From Umbribacter vaginalis (GTDB taxonomy: Bacteria; Actinomycetota; Coriobacteriia; Coriobacteriales; Eggerthellaceae), in contig KQ959677.1 in the NCBI GenBank assembly GCA_001552935.1, positions 1-64,000 on the forward strand: a DNA stretch of 64,000 nucleotides, written 5' to 3'. The translations under genes and the position numbers were made by a program. The notes below the pieces were generated by a model. The model saw nothing but the letters and a program-made list of their open reading frames with translations. It was not told where the DNA came from and did not search any database. Below, piece by piece: positions 52,135 to 62,361 of the stretch (position 1 is the first letter of the stretch; each line of letters starts with the position of its first letter).

Positions 52135-53739
52135 AATAGTGGCGGGAGGTTTGCTGGTGATGTCGTACGCAACGCGGTTCACACCAGGAACTTCAGCAAC
52201 AATGCGTCCGCTTATCCGTGCCAGTACATCATAAGGCAGTCGCGCCCAATCAGCCGTCATCGCATCGCTGCTCTCAACTGCCCGCACGATGATAGGCCGC
52301 GCGTAAGTGCGTTCGTCACCCATAACGCCAACGCTTTTCACATCAGGCAAAACAGCGAAATACTGCCATGCAGCATGCTGTGAGTTATGCTCGCCCGTTT
52401 CCTCATACAGGCGCTTGTTATACGCATCAAGCTCCTCGCGCACAATCGCGTCCGCGTTTTTAAGGATGGCAAGCTTTTCCGCGTCAACAGCGCCAATAAT
52501 GCGAATTGCCAAACCAGGCCCTGGAAACGGCTGGCGATACACAATGTGCTCGGGAAGTCCCAGCGCCAAACCCAGCTTGCGAACTTCGTCCTTGAAAAAG
52601 TGATCGAGCGGCTCAATTAAGTCGAAATGCACGCCGTCAGGGAAGGGGATAAGGTTGTGGTGGCTTTTGATGGTTGACGCGCTGCCTTGCGTTTTGCGCG
52701 CGCCCGACTCGATAATGTCGGGGTAAATAGTGCCTTGCGCCAGGTAGCGCACGCCTTCCAGCTGCTGCGCCACGTTAAAGAACTCTTTCCAGAATTGCGT
52801 TCCAATGCGCTTGCGTTTTTCCTCGGGGTCTACAACGTCTTTCAACAGTTCAGCGTAGCGATCTTCAGCATGAACGTGAATAAAGTCAACGTCGAATTGC
52901 TGCGTAAACACCGCTTCAACTTCTTCAGGCTCATTTTTGCGAAGCAGCCCATGATTGATAAATACGCAGGTCATCTGCTTACCGATGGCGCGCGCTCCCA
53001 GCGCTGCCACAACCGAGCTATCCACGCCGCCCGACAGCGCCAAAATAACGCGGTCGTTTCCGACGTGTTGTTTCATCTGCGCACACAGGGTTTCAACAAT
53101 GTTGTCCATGTTCCACGCAGGCGTTAGTTTTGCAATGTTGAACAGGAAGTTTTTCAGCATCTGCGTGCCGAATTCGGTGTGTGCCACTTCCGGATGAAAT
53201 TGCGTTGCATAAATGTTCATGCTTGCATTTTCCATGGCTGCAACAGGGCAAATGTCGGTTGATGCCGTTACGCTAAAGCCTTCGGGAACGTGTTGCACGC
53301 TGTCTCGATGACTCATCCATACGGTTTGTTCATGGGGCGTATCTGCCAGCAAGGCGCTTTCGCAATGTGCGGCTTTGATGAGGCGCGCTGCCCCGTATTC
53401 GCCCTTTTCAGTATGCGCAACACTGCCGCCGAGCGCATCAGCTATGCTTTGGTGGCCATAGCAAAATCCCAACAGGGGAATGTTCGCATGCAAAATTGCG
53501 GGGTCGATGTGGGGCGCTTCGGGCTCGTAAACGCTTGCAGGCCCACCCGAAAGAACAATTGCGTCGGGTTTTCGCTGGAAAAGTTCGTCAGCAGAAATTG
53601 TTCCTGGCAAAATTTCGGAATATACGTGTAGGTCGCGGATGCGCCGCGCGATAAGCTGGCCATATTGTGCCCCAAAATCGAGCACTGCAACTGTTTGCGT
53701 TTTTTGTTCCGTGCTGGTATCGAGCGTTGCGTTTTGCAC
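52123..53739 (-). CDS. guaA: GMP synthase (glutamine-hydrolysing)
   Basis: GuaA aminates XMP to GMP with glutamine as ammonia donor. The 538-residue protein has the glutaminase part (VLDFGAQYGQLIARR, LLGFCYGHQS with the catalytic Cys, FHPEVAHTEFG), the ATP pyrophosphatase P-loop ALSGGVDSSV and the dimerisation end YDITSKPPATIEWE. A longer frame reaches 53838, but GTG 53739 has AAGGAG six bases upstream and matches the usual N-terminus. Its 3' end is a known insertion site for integrative elements in many bacteria, and here islands abut its stop codon. Confidence 0.97.
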   Translation of the reverse strand: MQNATLDTSTEQKTQTVAVLDFGAQYGQLIARRIRDLHVYSEILPGTISADELFQRKPDAIVLSGGPASVYEPEAPHIDPAILHANIPLLGFCYGHQSIADALGGSVAHTEKGEYGAARLIKAAHCESALLADTPHEQTVWMSHRDSVQHVPEGFSVTASTDICPVAAMENASMNIYATQFHPEVAHTEFGTQMLKNFLFNIAKLTPAWNMDNIVETLCAQMKQHVGNDRVILALSGGVDSSVVAALGARAIGKQMTCVFINHGLLRKNEPEEVEAVFTQQFDVDFIHVHAEDRYAELLKDVVDPEEKRKRIGTQFWKEFFNVAQQLEGVRYLAQGTIYPDIIESGARKTQGSASTIKSHHNLIPFPDGVHFDLIEPLDHFFKDEVRKLGLALGLPEHIVYRQPFPGPGLAIRIIGAVDAEKLAILKNADAIVREELDAYNKRLYEETGEHNSQHAAWQYFAVLPDVKSVGVMGDERTYARPIIVRAVESSDAMTADWARLPYDVLARISGRIVAEVPGVNRVAYDITSKPPATIEWE

Positions 53740-54295
53740 CGTAACTCCTTTTTCTTGTGTTTTACGACGACCTTGCATTCCTGCAACTTTGCTGCGTGTA
53801 CGCGGGCTGCTGTGCGCTTTTGCAAGCGCGGTTTTCACGCTGCGTGCGTTCCTGCGTCTTTGCTACTGCGTCCCTTTGGCGTTCTGCGTGTCTTGCTAGG
53901 CGCATGTGCGAACAGGTATTTTTAACGTCTTGCGCGCTGCGTGCGCGCGTACTTCTACAGCAATATTGTATAAGCTTACGCGCCACTCTATGAGATATTT
54001 TTGCGAGTATGCTAAAATTCCACGACTGTTTACACTCCTTGAGAAACGCGCTGGAATGCCTGGGAAACCCATGGGAATGCCTGGGAAACCCATGGGAATG
54101 CTTGGGAAATGCGTGGGAACACACTCCATGTGTTTTTCACAAATTGCCCTCTGCCGCGTTTGCGATGGATGTAAACGCGGTATCATACACGTGTTAGAGA
54201 TGTAACCCGGCGCGCGTCACATCGTTAAAGATGTGTGCTTGGGAAGCATAATACCTGTTTACAGCAAGGGCTTGCTCTTACCGATAAGGATACCT
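53740..54295. other. guaA-uppP divergent intergenic region
   Basis: About 560 bases without a supportable gene. It includes the 21-bp tandem repeats described next. GATAAGGA (54283-54290) is the RBS of uppP. No clear promoter was picked out. Confidence 0.4.
54053..54115. repeat. three tandem copies of a 21-bp unit
   Basis: Two identical units GGAATGCCTGGGAAACCCAT-G (54053-54073 and 54074-54094) and a third with four changes (54095-54115). The length is a multiple of three, so frames stay open, but I see no RBS or protein-like context. Probably a non-coding minisatellite. Confidence 0.8.
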
Positions 54296-55381
54296 ATGAA
54301 CGTTCTCGATTATCTGCACGTGATATTTTTCGGCATTGTTGAAGGCATAACCGAATGGCTGCCCGTGTCGTCAACTGGGCATATGATGCTTTTTAACAGT
54401 CTGTGGCCTTTAGATGTGTCGCCCGAATTTTACGATACGTTTCTGGTAGTGATACAGCTGGGCGCAATCTTGGCTGTTATCGCTGCATTTTTTAGGCGTC
54501 TAAACCCGTTTTCGTTTAAGAAAAGTTCCGCCGAAAAGCGTGCTACGTGGCGCCTGTGGCTGCTGATTGTTGTGGGCTCAATACCTGCGGCAATTGTTGG
54601 TATTGCGCTTGACAAATGGATAGAAGCGCACATCATGAACGACGCCTCCTTATCGTATAAAGTGGTTGCGGGTGCGCTTATTGTATACGGATTTATATTT
54701 ATTATAATGGAACTTATTTTGAAGCGTCGCATTGCCAACAGCGCTGTTGTGCGTGGGAAGCATGCGCGTTTATCCAGCTCGCGGGCTTGTACAGGGAATG
54801 CAAGCACCGCACCAGCGAGTGCGCCCAGCACTGACGGGGAAGTGGGCGGTGTCGCGGAGAACGATGTGACTAGATCGGGAAAAGCTGCTGGCACGGCAAA
54901 CGGAACTGCTGCGCCCGTTCGCACGTTTTCGTTTGATAAGCAAACGCCCCGTTCAGCGCACGATTCTTCCGAGCTTGTTGCCAGTGTGACGTCGTTTAGC
55001 CAACTGTCACTTACACGAGCGTTTGCGGTTGGCGTGTTCCAGTGCCTTGCCATTATCCCAGGTACATCGCGCAGCGGCGCCATCATCATCGGTTCCATCT
55101 TGCTGGGCACCTCACGCACGATTGCAACCGAGTTTGCGTTTTTCCTGGCTATACCCATTATGTTTGGCTGGGGCTTGATCAAGTTTATCCGTCACGGCCT
55201 TGCATTTACTGCGTATGAGTGGAGCGTTCTTGGCATTGGCGTTCTTGTGGCGTTTCTGGTATCGCTGCTTGCGATAAAGTTCCTGGTCGGGTTTATAAAA
55301 CATCACGATTTCACGGCATTTGGCGTGTATCGCATACTTATTGGTGTACTTGCGCTGGCGTATTTCATGTTGCACGTATAA
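54296..55381 (+). CDS. uppP: undecaprenyl-diphosphatase (BacA/UppP)
   Basis: UppP removes a phosphate from undecaprenyl pyrophosphate to recycle the lipid carrier for cell wall synthesis, and gives bacitracin tolerance when abundant. Motif 1 EGITEWLPVSSTGHM and motif 2 PGTSRSGAI are complete, and about eight membrane helices are present. Between helices there is an extra polar, A/S/T/G-rich loop of about 85 residues (about 145-230), making the protein 361 long instead of about 270. ATG 54296 is chosen for its RBS; the frame is open from 54233. Confidence 0.94.
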   Translation: MNVLDYLHVIFFGIVEGITEWLPVSSTGHMMLFNSLWPLDVSPEFYDTFLVVIQLGAILAVIAAFFRRLNPFSFKKSSAEKRATWRLWLLIVVGSIPAAIVGIALDKWIEAHIMNDASLSYKVVAGALIVYGFIFIIMELILKRRIANSAVVRGKHARLSSSRACTGNASTAPASAPSTDGEVGGVAENDVTRSGKAAGTANGTAAPVRTFSFDKQTPRSAHDSSELVASVTSFSQLSLTRAFAVGVFQCLAIIPGTSRSGAIIIGSILLGTSRTIATEFAFFLAIPIMFGWGLIKFIRHGLAFTAYEWSVLGIGVLVAFLVSLLAIKFLVGFIKHHDFTAFGVYRILIGVLALAYFMLHV

Positions 55382-55773
55382 AAGCATGCGGCGAACGTAG
55401 TTTTGCGAAAATAGCGCCCGAATAAAATTTGCATGCATGCATGGGCGTGCGTTTTGCTGGCGTGTTCTCGTTCCCGTTCCCGTTCGTCCCGCACACCGCA
55501 CTCATTCCCGTTCATCCCGCACCTCGCAGGCGTTCTCGTTACCGTTCATACCGCACCTCGCAGGCTTCCAGCATTCGTTCTCGCGCCAGCGTTCAACTTT
55601 GCAAATTTGTAAAAAATGTACGTTTCTGCTTATTTCTTATAAGCTTGTAGTATGGTTGTGCGTAATCAAAAATGCGTCTTAAGCGCGGCGGCTTTGTGTG
55701 TTTGACAAGCACGATTTGTGCGTCTTTGGTGAGCCAGATCACCTGCGCAAACGCGGTACAAAGGAGGCAACAC
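55382..55773. other. uppP-aroF gap with C-rich repeats
   Basis: No gene is seen. Three related words beginning CCGTTC-T-CCGCAC occur at 55480, 55508 and 55542, the last two sharing CCGCACCTCGCAGGC. AAAGGAGG at 55760-55767 is the RBS of aroF. Confidence 0.5.
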
Positions 55774-56571
55774 GTGGCAATCGCTCAGCAAGAATTACCC
55801 GATTTATCAGGTAAAACAGACAAAGTTATCATGTTTGTGGGCCCTTGTTCTATTGAGTCGGAAGAACAGTTCGCCCAAGCGGCAGAATGCTTTCATGACA
55901 TGGGGCTTTCGTGGATTCGCGGCGGCACGTTCAAACCGCGCACCAATCCGCATTCGTTCCAGGGTTTAGGCTTGCCTGGCGTGAAAATCATGCACGACGT
56001 TTGCGCTCATTATCACCTTAAATCGCTTACCGAAGTGCTCGATACAGAAATGTGCGAAACCGTTGCCAAGCAGGTAGATGGCCTGCAAATTGGCGCGCGC
56101 AACTTCCAGAACTTTTCGCTGCTGCGACGCATGGGAAAAGTGGCGGCCGAGCACAATTCGCTTGTTATGTTCAAGCGTGGTTTTGCGGGAACGATTGATG
56201 AATGGCTGGCTGCCACCTCGTATATTACCAACGAAGGCGCCAAAAACGTCATGCTGTGCGAGCGCGGCTTACGTACCTTTGAAACAGCAACGCGCTTTAC
56301 GCTTGACATTTCAGCGGTGCCCGTTTTGCACAAGCTGTCAACGTTTCCTGTGTGCGTTGACGTTTCGCACGCGGCCGGTCAGCGCGATTTAGTTCCGTCT
56401 TTGGCAAAAGCGGCGCTTGCGGCTGGCGCTGATGCTATTATGATTGAGGTGCACCCGAATCCACATGTTGCGCTTTCTGACAGTGCTCAGCAGCTTACGC
56501 TTGAACAGTTTAAGCGCCTGTTCGATGAGTTGAGTGGTATCGCTCATGCCTTGGGAAAAACACTCGTTTAG
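55774..56571 (+). CDS. aroF: 3-deoxy-7-phosphoheptulonate synthase (type I-beta)
   Basis: DAHP synthase joins PEP and erythrose 4-phosphate at the start of the shikimate pathway. The 265-residue protein has the TIM-barrel signatures FVGPCSIES, RGGTFKPRTNPHSFQG, QIGARNFQN, MFKRGFAG, DVSHAAGQRDL and EVHPNP. It belongs to the short beta group without a regulatory extension. GTG 55774 has a perfect RBS; the frame open from 55672 is not used. The chorismate mutase gene follows 193 bases later. Confidence 0.94.
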   Translation: MAIAQQELPDLSGKTDKVIMFVGPCSIESEEQFAQAAECFHDMGLSWIRGGTFKPRTNPHSFQGLGLPGVKIMHDVCAHYHLKSLTEVLDTEMCETVAKQVDGLQIGARNFQNFSLLRRMGKVAAEHNSLVMFKRGFAGTIDEWLAATSYITNEGAKNVMLCERGLRTFETATRFTLDISAVPVLHKLSTFPVCVDVSHAAGQRDLVPSLAKAALAAGADAIMIEVHPNPHVALSDSAQQLTLEQFKRLFDELSGIAHALGKTLV

Positions 56572-56764
56572 CTGGTGTTATTGCGTGCTTGACGGGTGTT
56601 GGTGAACGCTCGGGAACGCGAGGCTCGCCTCGTGGGCGCTTCTCGGTTGCGTTGCGCATCATGCACAAGATGCGACATTCGTGTAGAATTGGTGCGATAG
56701 ATTGGCAGCTTGGCACATTGCATATGCCGCTTGTGGCTGCACGCACGGAAAGTAGGAGAGTATT

Positions 56765-57166
56765 ATGGCTGTTCAGCATACAGATAAAACGCAACAAAAC
56801 GATGCTTGCACGGGGGAAGCGTGCGCACCGCGTCCATATACGAAAAACGAACACGATGCCGCTTTGCGCGATGCAGTTGTCGCAGGCACGTCAACACCCG
56901 ATGCTGCAACGTGCCAGCAGTTGTTAGCAACGTGGCGCGAGAGCATTGATACTATCGATACGCAGCTGGTGTATCTTCTGGGGGAACGTTGCCGCTTTTC
57001 GCTTGCTATTCGCGCTATTAAACAGCAGCTGGAACAGGGAATATTTGATGCTGCCCGCGAAGAAGAAATCTTTGAGCACATTGCTGCGGTGAATAATACG
57101 CCCTTTGATGCAACACAGCTGGAGTCTATCTTCAAGGCTATTTTACGCGCCTCCAAAGAAGCATAA
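56765..57166 (+). CDS. chorismate mutase (AroQ type)
   Basis: A 133-residue protein whose last 85 residues form an all-helical AroQ chorismate mutase domain: WRESIDTIDTQLVYLLGERC with the usual Arg and Asp, then RFSLAIRAIKQQ. It rearranges chorismate to prephenate for Phe/Tyr synthesis. The first 48 residues are a polar tail with no known match. It stands next to the DAHP synthase gene; in some bacteria the two proteins form a regulated complex, which is possible but not shown here. Confidence 0.85.
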   Translation: MAVQHTDKTQQNDACTGEACAPRPYTKNEHDAALRDAVVAGTSTPDAATCQQLLATWRESIDTIDTQLVYLLGERCRFSLAIRAIKQQLEQGIFDAAREEEIFEHIAAVNNTPFDATQLESIFKAILRASKEA

Positions 57167-57429
57167 GCGCCAGCAGAGCCGCCATCGGTGACCTTTTATA
57201 TCGTTGCAATTGTCACGACTGCCGCAAGCGCTGCCATCTGTGCAAACATTGCTGTAACCACCTTCAACAAAGCTCCATTTTCACCTGCGGTTTAATTCTT
57301 CTGCCTCAATACCTGCGCCTTTATGGTGCGTCAATCAAGCGGCGTGTTAAAAGTATGTTTCTCGCAAGCAATTTCGAAAAAATTCGCGCCACCTTACGCC
57401 TAATAAGAGTATACTGTCACTACTTTATG
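57167..57429. other. intergenic region upstream of the T-box leader
   Basis: No gene is seen. TATACT at 57410-57415 is a likely -10 box for the leader RNA, though no good -35 box stands at the right distance. Confidence 0.4.
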
Positions 57430-57435
57430 AGATGC

Positions 57436-57740
57436 GATGACTTGGAAATACAAAGTTCTTCATTTCACAGAGAGTTGGCGTTAGCTGAAAGCCAACAATG
57501 AACGCTTTGAATGTCACCAACGAGCAGTTCTTGTGAACGCATGCGTGTATGAAGTCACCCCTTCCTGCATGTATGTAAGTAAGCTTGAGCCGGAAAGCCC
57601 CGTTACAGGCACTTGATAATGAAACATATTGCTTAGTTACCAGCCTTGGTAAGAACAGGTTTTGCGATATCGCCGCATGTTTCCTGCGCATACAGCGCAT
57701 GGAGAACGCAACCAGGTGGAACGTGACGCACCTCGCGTCC
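57436..57740 (+). ncRNA. T-box leader RNA, probably valine-specific
   Basis: The region has an AGAGAG word (57468-57473) next to an apical stem GTTGGC/GCCAAC (57473-57478, 57490-57495). It can fold further with CAAAG/CTTTG and TTGG/CCAA, leaving an internal loop AATGTCA on the 3' side. GTC followed by ACC is the likely specifier, for valine. The T-box proper is CCAGGTGGAACGTG (about 57712-57725), followed by GACGC/GCGTC. The bulge reads TGGA; a valine tRNA with discriminator A would prefer TGGT. The class is fairly sure, the specifier less so. Confidence 0.65.
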
Positions 57741-57887
57741 GATTTCGCACGCGGGAACGGAAACGGCATCGCCGCCCTCCGCCACGACGTGCTTGGCACG
57801 CATCCGCGCCACGCGGCAACAGTTCGTTCTTACACATCGCGCTCAACTTTGCAATCTTTGTTTTATTGCTCCATAGTCTTGTTCGGG

Positions 57888-57922
57888 TCCCTTTCAGCGC
57901 TTGCTTGCTGAGGGATTTTTTT
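57888..57922 (+). terminator. terminator between the T-box and ilvD
   Basis: TCCC-TTT-CAGC (57888-57898) pairs with GCTG-A-GGGA (57907-57915) and is followed by seven T residues. It ends the leader when the T-box does not read through, and lies 87 bases before ilvD. Confidence 0.7.
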
Positions 57923-58008
57923 ATGGGCGCACAGTGCACCCGCCTGCATCTTCGCAAACTTTGCAACGATGCGTGCCACCTGCCTGTGCGATGAGAAAGG
58001 ACAAGATT

Positions 58009-59682
58009 ATGCACCTACGAAGCGAGCAAATTACGCAAGGTGTGATGCGCGCACCACACCGTTCCCTCCTTAAAGCTGACGGAATGACCGACGAAGAGCT
58101 CAAACGCCCCTTGATTGCGGTTATCAATTCTCGAAACGATATCATCCCAGGTCACAACAACCTCGATAAAATTTGCGCTGCTGTAAAAGCTGGCATTTAT
58201 ATGGCTGGTGGCGTTCCTTTTGAAATTTCAACTATCGGCGTGTGCGACGGCATTGCCATGAACCACGAAGGCATGCACTATTCACTGGTGTCGCGCGATG
58301 TTATTGCTGACTCGCTTGAATGCGCAGTTCAGGGCCACGCTTTCGACGGCATCGTATGCATTCCGAACTGTGACAAAATTGTTCCTGGTATGTTGCTGGG
58401 TGCGCTGCGCGTGAACATTCCAACGGTTTTTGTGTCGGGTGGCCCTATGCTGCCGGGTGTTTCGCCTCATAAATGCGGGCCTTCAACCGACTTAAACACA
58501 CTATTCGATGGTGCAGCCGCTGTGTGCGCACACCGCATGAGCATCGACGAGCTGAACTACTACGAAGAAACGGCATGTCCTACCTGCGGAAGCTGCTCGG
58601 GTATGTTCACCGCAAACTCGATGAACTGTCTGTGCGAAGCACTGGGCGTCGCGCTTCCTGGTAACGGCACCATTCCAGCTGTGTATTCCGAGCGTCTGCG
58701 CCTTGCGAAACACGCGGGTATGAAAGTGATGGAGTTGCTTGAGAAAGGCATTTGCCTGAAGGACATCGTAACGCCTGCTGCTGTTCACAATGCGATGGCG
58801 TGCGACATGGCGTTTGGCGGTTCTACAAATACGGTTTTGCACTTAACGGCCATCGCGCGCCAAGCGGGTTGCCCGATAACGATGGACGACTGGGACAAGG
58901 TGTCGGCGTGCACGCCTCATCTGGTGAAACTGCAACCTTCGGGCCCGCGTCCGCTTATCGATTTGTATTACGTTGGCGGCGTTCCTGTTGTTATGCACGA
59001 GCTTAATCGCGCTGGCAAGCTTGATCACGCGGCGCTCACGTGCATGGGGCCGCTTGATGACTACCTTGAGCATTGCACAAAACCTGCCGATGGTGAGGTG
59101 TGCCGCACGGCTGAAAATCCTTTTTCGCCTATTGGAGCACTTAAAGTGTTGCATGGAAATTTGGCGCCGCGCGGAGGCATTGTCAAGAAAAGCGCCGTTG
59201 ATCCGAAAATGCTTACGCACACCGGTCCTGCCCGCGTTTTCAACAGCGAAGAAGAAGCCTGTGCAAGCATCAATGCAGGTAAAATTCACCCAGGCGATGT
59301 TGTTGTTATTCGCTATGAAGGGCCAAAAGGCGGCCCTGGCATGCGCGAAATGTTGACGCCTACCTCGTCAATTGTGGGTATGGGGCTTTCAACAAGTGTA
59401 GCACTTATTACCGATGGACGTTTTTCGGGCGCAACGAAAGGCCCTGCTATTGGCCATGTGAGTCCTGAAGCTGCAGCTGGTGGGCCTATTGCGCTTGTGC
59501 AAGAAGGCGACTCGATTACGGTTGATATCGAGCACGGCCAACTGACGCTTAATGTTTCTGATGAAGAACTCGCAACAAGAAAAGCGAATTTCGTGCCGCC
59601 CGCACCGAAACACAATCACGGTGTATTGGCAAAATATGCCAAATTGGTAAGTTCTGCAGATGAAGGAGCTTTCGTATCGTGA
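58009..59682 (+). CDS. ilvD: dihydroxy-acid dehydratase
   Basis: IlvD dehydrates dihydroxy acids to the 2-keto acids of valine and isoleucine. The 557-residue protein carries the Fe-S cysteines in [12 protein letters not shown] and [19 protein letters not shown], and the motif [24 protein letters not shown] 58009 has AAAGGA ahead of it and matches the family start; the frame open from 57901 runs through the terminator and is not used. It overlaps ilvB by GTGA, so the two are coupled. Confidence 0.96.
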   Translation: MHLRSEQITQGVMRAPHRSLLKADGMTDEELKRPLIAVINSRNDIIPGHNNLDKICAAVKAGIYMAGGVPFEISTIGVCDGIAMNHEGMHYSLVSRDVIADSLECAVQGHAFDGIVCIPNCDKIVPGMLLGALRVNIPTVFVSGGPMLPGVSPHKCGPSTDLNTLFDGAAAVCAHRMSIDELNYYEETACPTCGSCSGMFTANSMNCLCEALGVALPGNGTIPAVYSERLRLAKHAGMKVMELLEKGICLKDIVTPAAVHNAMACDMAFGGSTNTVLHLTAIARQAGCPITMDDWDKVSACTPHLVKLQPSGPRPLIDLYYVGGVPVVMHELNRAGKLDHAALTCMGPLDDYLEHCTKPADGEVCRTAENPFSPIGALKVLHGNLAPRGGIVKKSAVDPKMLTHTGPARVFNSEEEACASINAGKIHPGDVVVIRYEGPKGGPGMREMLTPTSSIVGMGLSTSVALITDGRFSGATKGPAIGHVSPEAAAGGPIALVQEGDSITVDIEHGQLTLNVSDEELATRKANFVPPAPKHNHGVLAKYAKLVSSADEGAFVS

Positions 59683-61634
59683 AAACTAAGCAGACAGAAC
59701 ATAAGGGGTGTGCGTCTGGTGCACCTGGCTCATCTGGGTCATCTGGCGCACCTGGCGCATCAGCGTCAGCACCCGCACATCCATCTGCCGCATTTGCTAC
59801 GCACGCCGCGCACCTCGTACGCAGCGCTGCAACGTGCGGCATGCCTCGTGGCATTGGTAGCAAACACCCCTTGCAAGGAACAACCATGACAGGGGCTCGT
59901 GCGGTGGTTGCATCCCTTGAGGCAGAGGGCGTTCGCGTGTTGTTTGGATACCCGGGTGGCCAGGTCATTCGCATTTATGACGCGCTCTACGACTCCACGC
60001 AAATTCAGCATGTGCTGGTGTGCCACGAACAGGCGGCAGTTCATGCGGCGGATGGTTACGCGCGCGCAACGGGCGACGTTGGCGTGGTGCTTGCAACCAG
60101 CGGACCAGGCGCTACGAACACGGTCACAGGTATTGCAACTGCCTATATGGACTCGGTGCCGCTGGTGGTAATTACCGGCCAAGTTCCCCGCCATTTAATT
60201 GGTACCGATGCGTTTCAAGAATCGGACATTGTTGGTATTACGATGCCTATCGTCAAACACAGTTATTTGCTGCAATCGGCAGAAGAAATTGCGCCCACTA
60301 TTCGAGAAGCGTTCCACATTGCTAAAACGGGACGTCCAGGACCTGTTTTGGTGGATATTCCGTCCGATATTACCACGCAGCTTGTGCGTTTTGCCTATCC
60401 CGATACCGTGAACATTCCCTCGTATCGCCCCACGTACAAAGGCAACGCGAAGCAAATTCGCATGGCACACACGCGCATCTGTGAAGCAAGCGCGCCCGTG
60501 CTGTATGTGGGCGGCGGCGCCATAAGTTCTGGCTGTTCACAGCAGCTTTTGCAGCTGATGAGCCAAACGAATATTCCGGCCGTAACAACGCTTATGGCGA
60601 AGGGAATACTTCCCACAGATGAGCCTTTGAACTTCGGTTTTGTGGGAATGCATGGTTCGCGCTACGCCAATTATGCACTGAACAACGCCGATCTTATTAT
60701 TGCGTGCGGCACGCGTTTTTCCGATCGTGTAACGGGCAAGCTTGAGACGTTTGCGCCGCATGCTGATGTGATACACATTGACATCGATCCAGCTGAGATT
60801 GGCAAAAATAGGGAAGCGACGATACCGGTTGTTGGCGATTTGGCGCTTGTGCTTAATGCGCTGAACGACATGTTCGCCAAGCACACGCTGCGACCCGATA
60901 CGCAGGAATGGCTTGCACAACTTGCAGCGCTTAGGCAGGAATATCCGCTTTACAAGCCTGAATACGATGCCGAAACCAGCGCGATTGTGCCGCAGCGTGC
61001 CATGAAGTTGCTGTCGCGCCTCATAAACGAAAGCGCAGATGACATTGTTGTTACTACTGAAGTTGGCCAGCACCAAATGTGGGCAGCTCAGTATCTTGAC
61101 GTGAACAAGCCGCGCCATTTTCTTACCTCGGGCGGAGCTGGCACGATGGGCTTTGGTTTTCCGGCAGCAATTGGAGCGGCGGTTGGTTTGTGCGTCGAGC
61201 ATCAGCAACAGCACACGCAGGTCGTTTGTGTTGCAGGCGATGGTTCCATTCAAATGAACAGTCAGGAAATGGCTACCGCTGCACTTGCTCACGTTCCCGT
61301 TAAGCTGGTGATTTTTGACAATCGCGCGCTTGGGATGGTGCGTCAGTGGCAGCAGTTGTTTTATCATGAGCGCTATATATGCACTGAACTGCAGGAAAAT
61401 CCTCATTTTGTGGCGCTTGCGCACGCGTATAACTGGAAGGCCGAGCAGGTAAATTCTTGGGATGAACTGGCCGGCGCTTATCGGCGTATGCTTGCATCTG
61501 AGGAGCCGTATTTGCTGGATGTGCGCATTGCGCGCGATGAACTGGTAAGCCCTATGGTTGCGCCAGGTGCTTCTCTTGATGAGTCAAAAGACGTGTCTAA
61601 CCAGCAACAATGCGAAAAGGAGGATGTGCGATGA
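59679..61634 (+). CDS. ilvB: acetolactate synthase large subunit
   Basis: IlvB condenses pyruvate with pyruvate or 2-oxobutyrate, using ThDP and FAD. The core begins at about residue 70 with [20 protein letters not shown]. It has the catalytic Glu in [17 protein letters not shown] and the ThDP motif [18 protein letters not shown] 59679 is coupled to ilvD and gives a 69-residue tail rich in G/S/A/P; ATG 59886 with AAGGAAC upstream gives a normal length. Which start is used cannot be decided here. Confidence 0.95.
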   Translation: MKTKQTEHKGCASGAPGSSGSSGAPGASASAPAHPSAAFATHAAHLVRSAATCGMPRGIGSKHPLQGTTMTGARAVVASLEAEGVRVLFGYPGGQVIRIYDALYDSTQIQHVLVCHEQAAVHAADGYARATGDVGVVLATSGPGATNTVTGIATAYMDSVPLVVITGQVPRHLIGTDAFQESDIVGITMPIVKHSYLLQSAEEIAPTIREAFHIAKTGRPGPVLVDIPSDITTQLVRFAYPDTVNIPSYRPTYKGNAKQIRMAHTRICEASAPVLYVGGGAISSGCSQQLLQLMSQTNIPAVTTLMAKGILPTDEPLNFGFVGMHGSRYANYALNNADLIIACGTRFSDRVTGKLETFAPHADVIHIDIDPAEIGKNREATIPVVGDLALVLNALNDMFAKHTLRPDTQEWLAQLAALRQEYPLYKPEYDAETSAIVPQRAMKLLSRLINESADDIVVTTEVGQHQMWAAQYLDVNKPRHFLTSGGAGTMGFGFPAAIGAAVGLCVEHQQQHTQVVCVAGDGSIQMNSQEMATAALAHVPVKLVIFDNRALGMVRQWQQLFYHERYICTELQENPHFVALAHAYNWKAEQVNSWDELAGAYRRMLASEEPYLLDVRIARDELVSPMVAPGASLDESKDVSNQQQCEKEDVR

Positions 61635-62116
61635 TTCACGTTCTCTCGGTTCTTGTTGAAAATCGCTCGGGCGTGCTTTCGCGCGTAACGGGCCTTATTT
61701 CAAGGCGCGGTTTTAATATTGAATCGCTTTCGGTAGGGCACACGGAAGATCCAACGAAATCGCGTATCACGCTTCTTGTTGAAGCCGATAGCGTTGCCTA
61801 CGAGCAGCTTACCAAGCAGCTGAATAAACTGACAAGCGTACATAAAATTACCGATTTAACGCATACATCATCGATTGAGCGCGAATTAGTACTCGTGCGC
61901 GTGATGGCTGATGCGGCAGTGCGCAGCGAAATTATGCAAATCGTGCAAATTTTCCGCGCAAATATTGTAGATGTTGGCAGAAACACAATCACTATCGAAG
62001 CTACAGGAGATGCGTCAAAGCTGAAAGGAATGGAAGATTTGCTGCGTCCCTACGGGCTAAAAGAGGTCATTCGAACAGGCACTATATCTTTGGCACGCTC
62101 CGCCAAAGACGCTTAG
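61631..62116 (+). CDS. ilvN: acetolactate synthase small (regulatory) subunit
   Basis: A 161-residue regulatory subunit with an N-terminal ACT domain (HVLSVLVENRSGVLSRVTGL, then RGFNIESLSVG) that binds valine for feedback inhibition, and a C-terminal domain (RELVLVRVMADA to RTGTISLARS). ATG 61631 overlaps the ilvB stop as ATGA and has AAAAGGAGG ahead. It pairs with IlvB. Confidence 0.95.
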   Translation: MIHVLSVLVENRSGVLSRVTGLISRRGFNIESLSVGHTEDPTKSRITLLVEADSVAYEQLTKQLNKLTSVHKITDLTHTSSIERELVLVRVMADAAVRSEIMQIVQIFRANIVDVGRNTITIEATGDASKLKGMEDLLRPYGLKEVIRTGTISLARSAKDA

Positions 62117-62120
62117 CGAG

Positions 62121-62213
62121 CGGCACTGAGCCATCAATGCTGAGTTTAAGATGCTTAGCGAATGGTACTGAGCCACCCACGCTGAGCAACGGTACTGAGT
62201 CACTAACGCTGAG
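62121..62213. repeat. three 24-bp imperfect repeats in the ilvN-ilvC gap
   Basis: Units near TGGTACTGAGCCAC-NNACGCTGAG start at 62121, 62163 and 62190. GCCAAAGACG also occurs on both sides (about 62102 and 62227). No gene is seen in the 245-base gap, which ends with the RBS of ilvC (GAAAGGA). Function is unknown. Confidence 0.6.
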
Positions 62214-62361
62214 CAACGATGCTGCGCCAAAGACGTTCAGTCTAAAACGCTTGCCAAGGAGCACAACAGTGATCAATGCGCGAGATAGCGCTCGCGGTTA
62301 TGGAATACGAGCGCTCTTTTCGCGATTGATATATAACATGATCTGGTGAGAAAGGATTATC

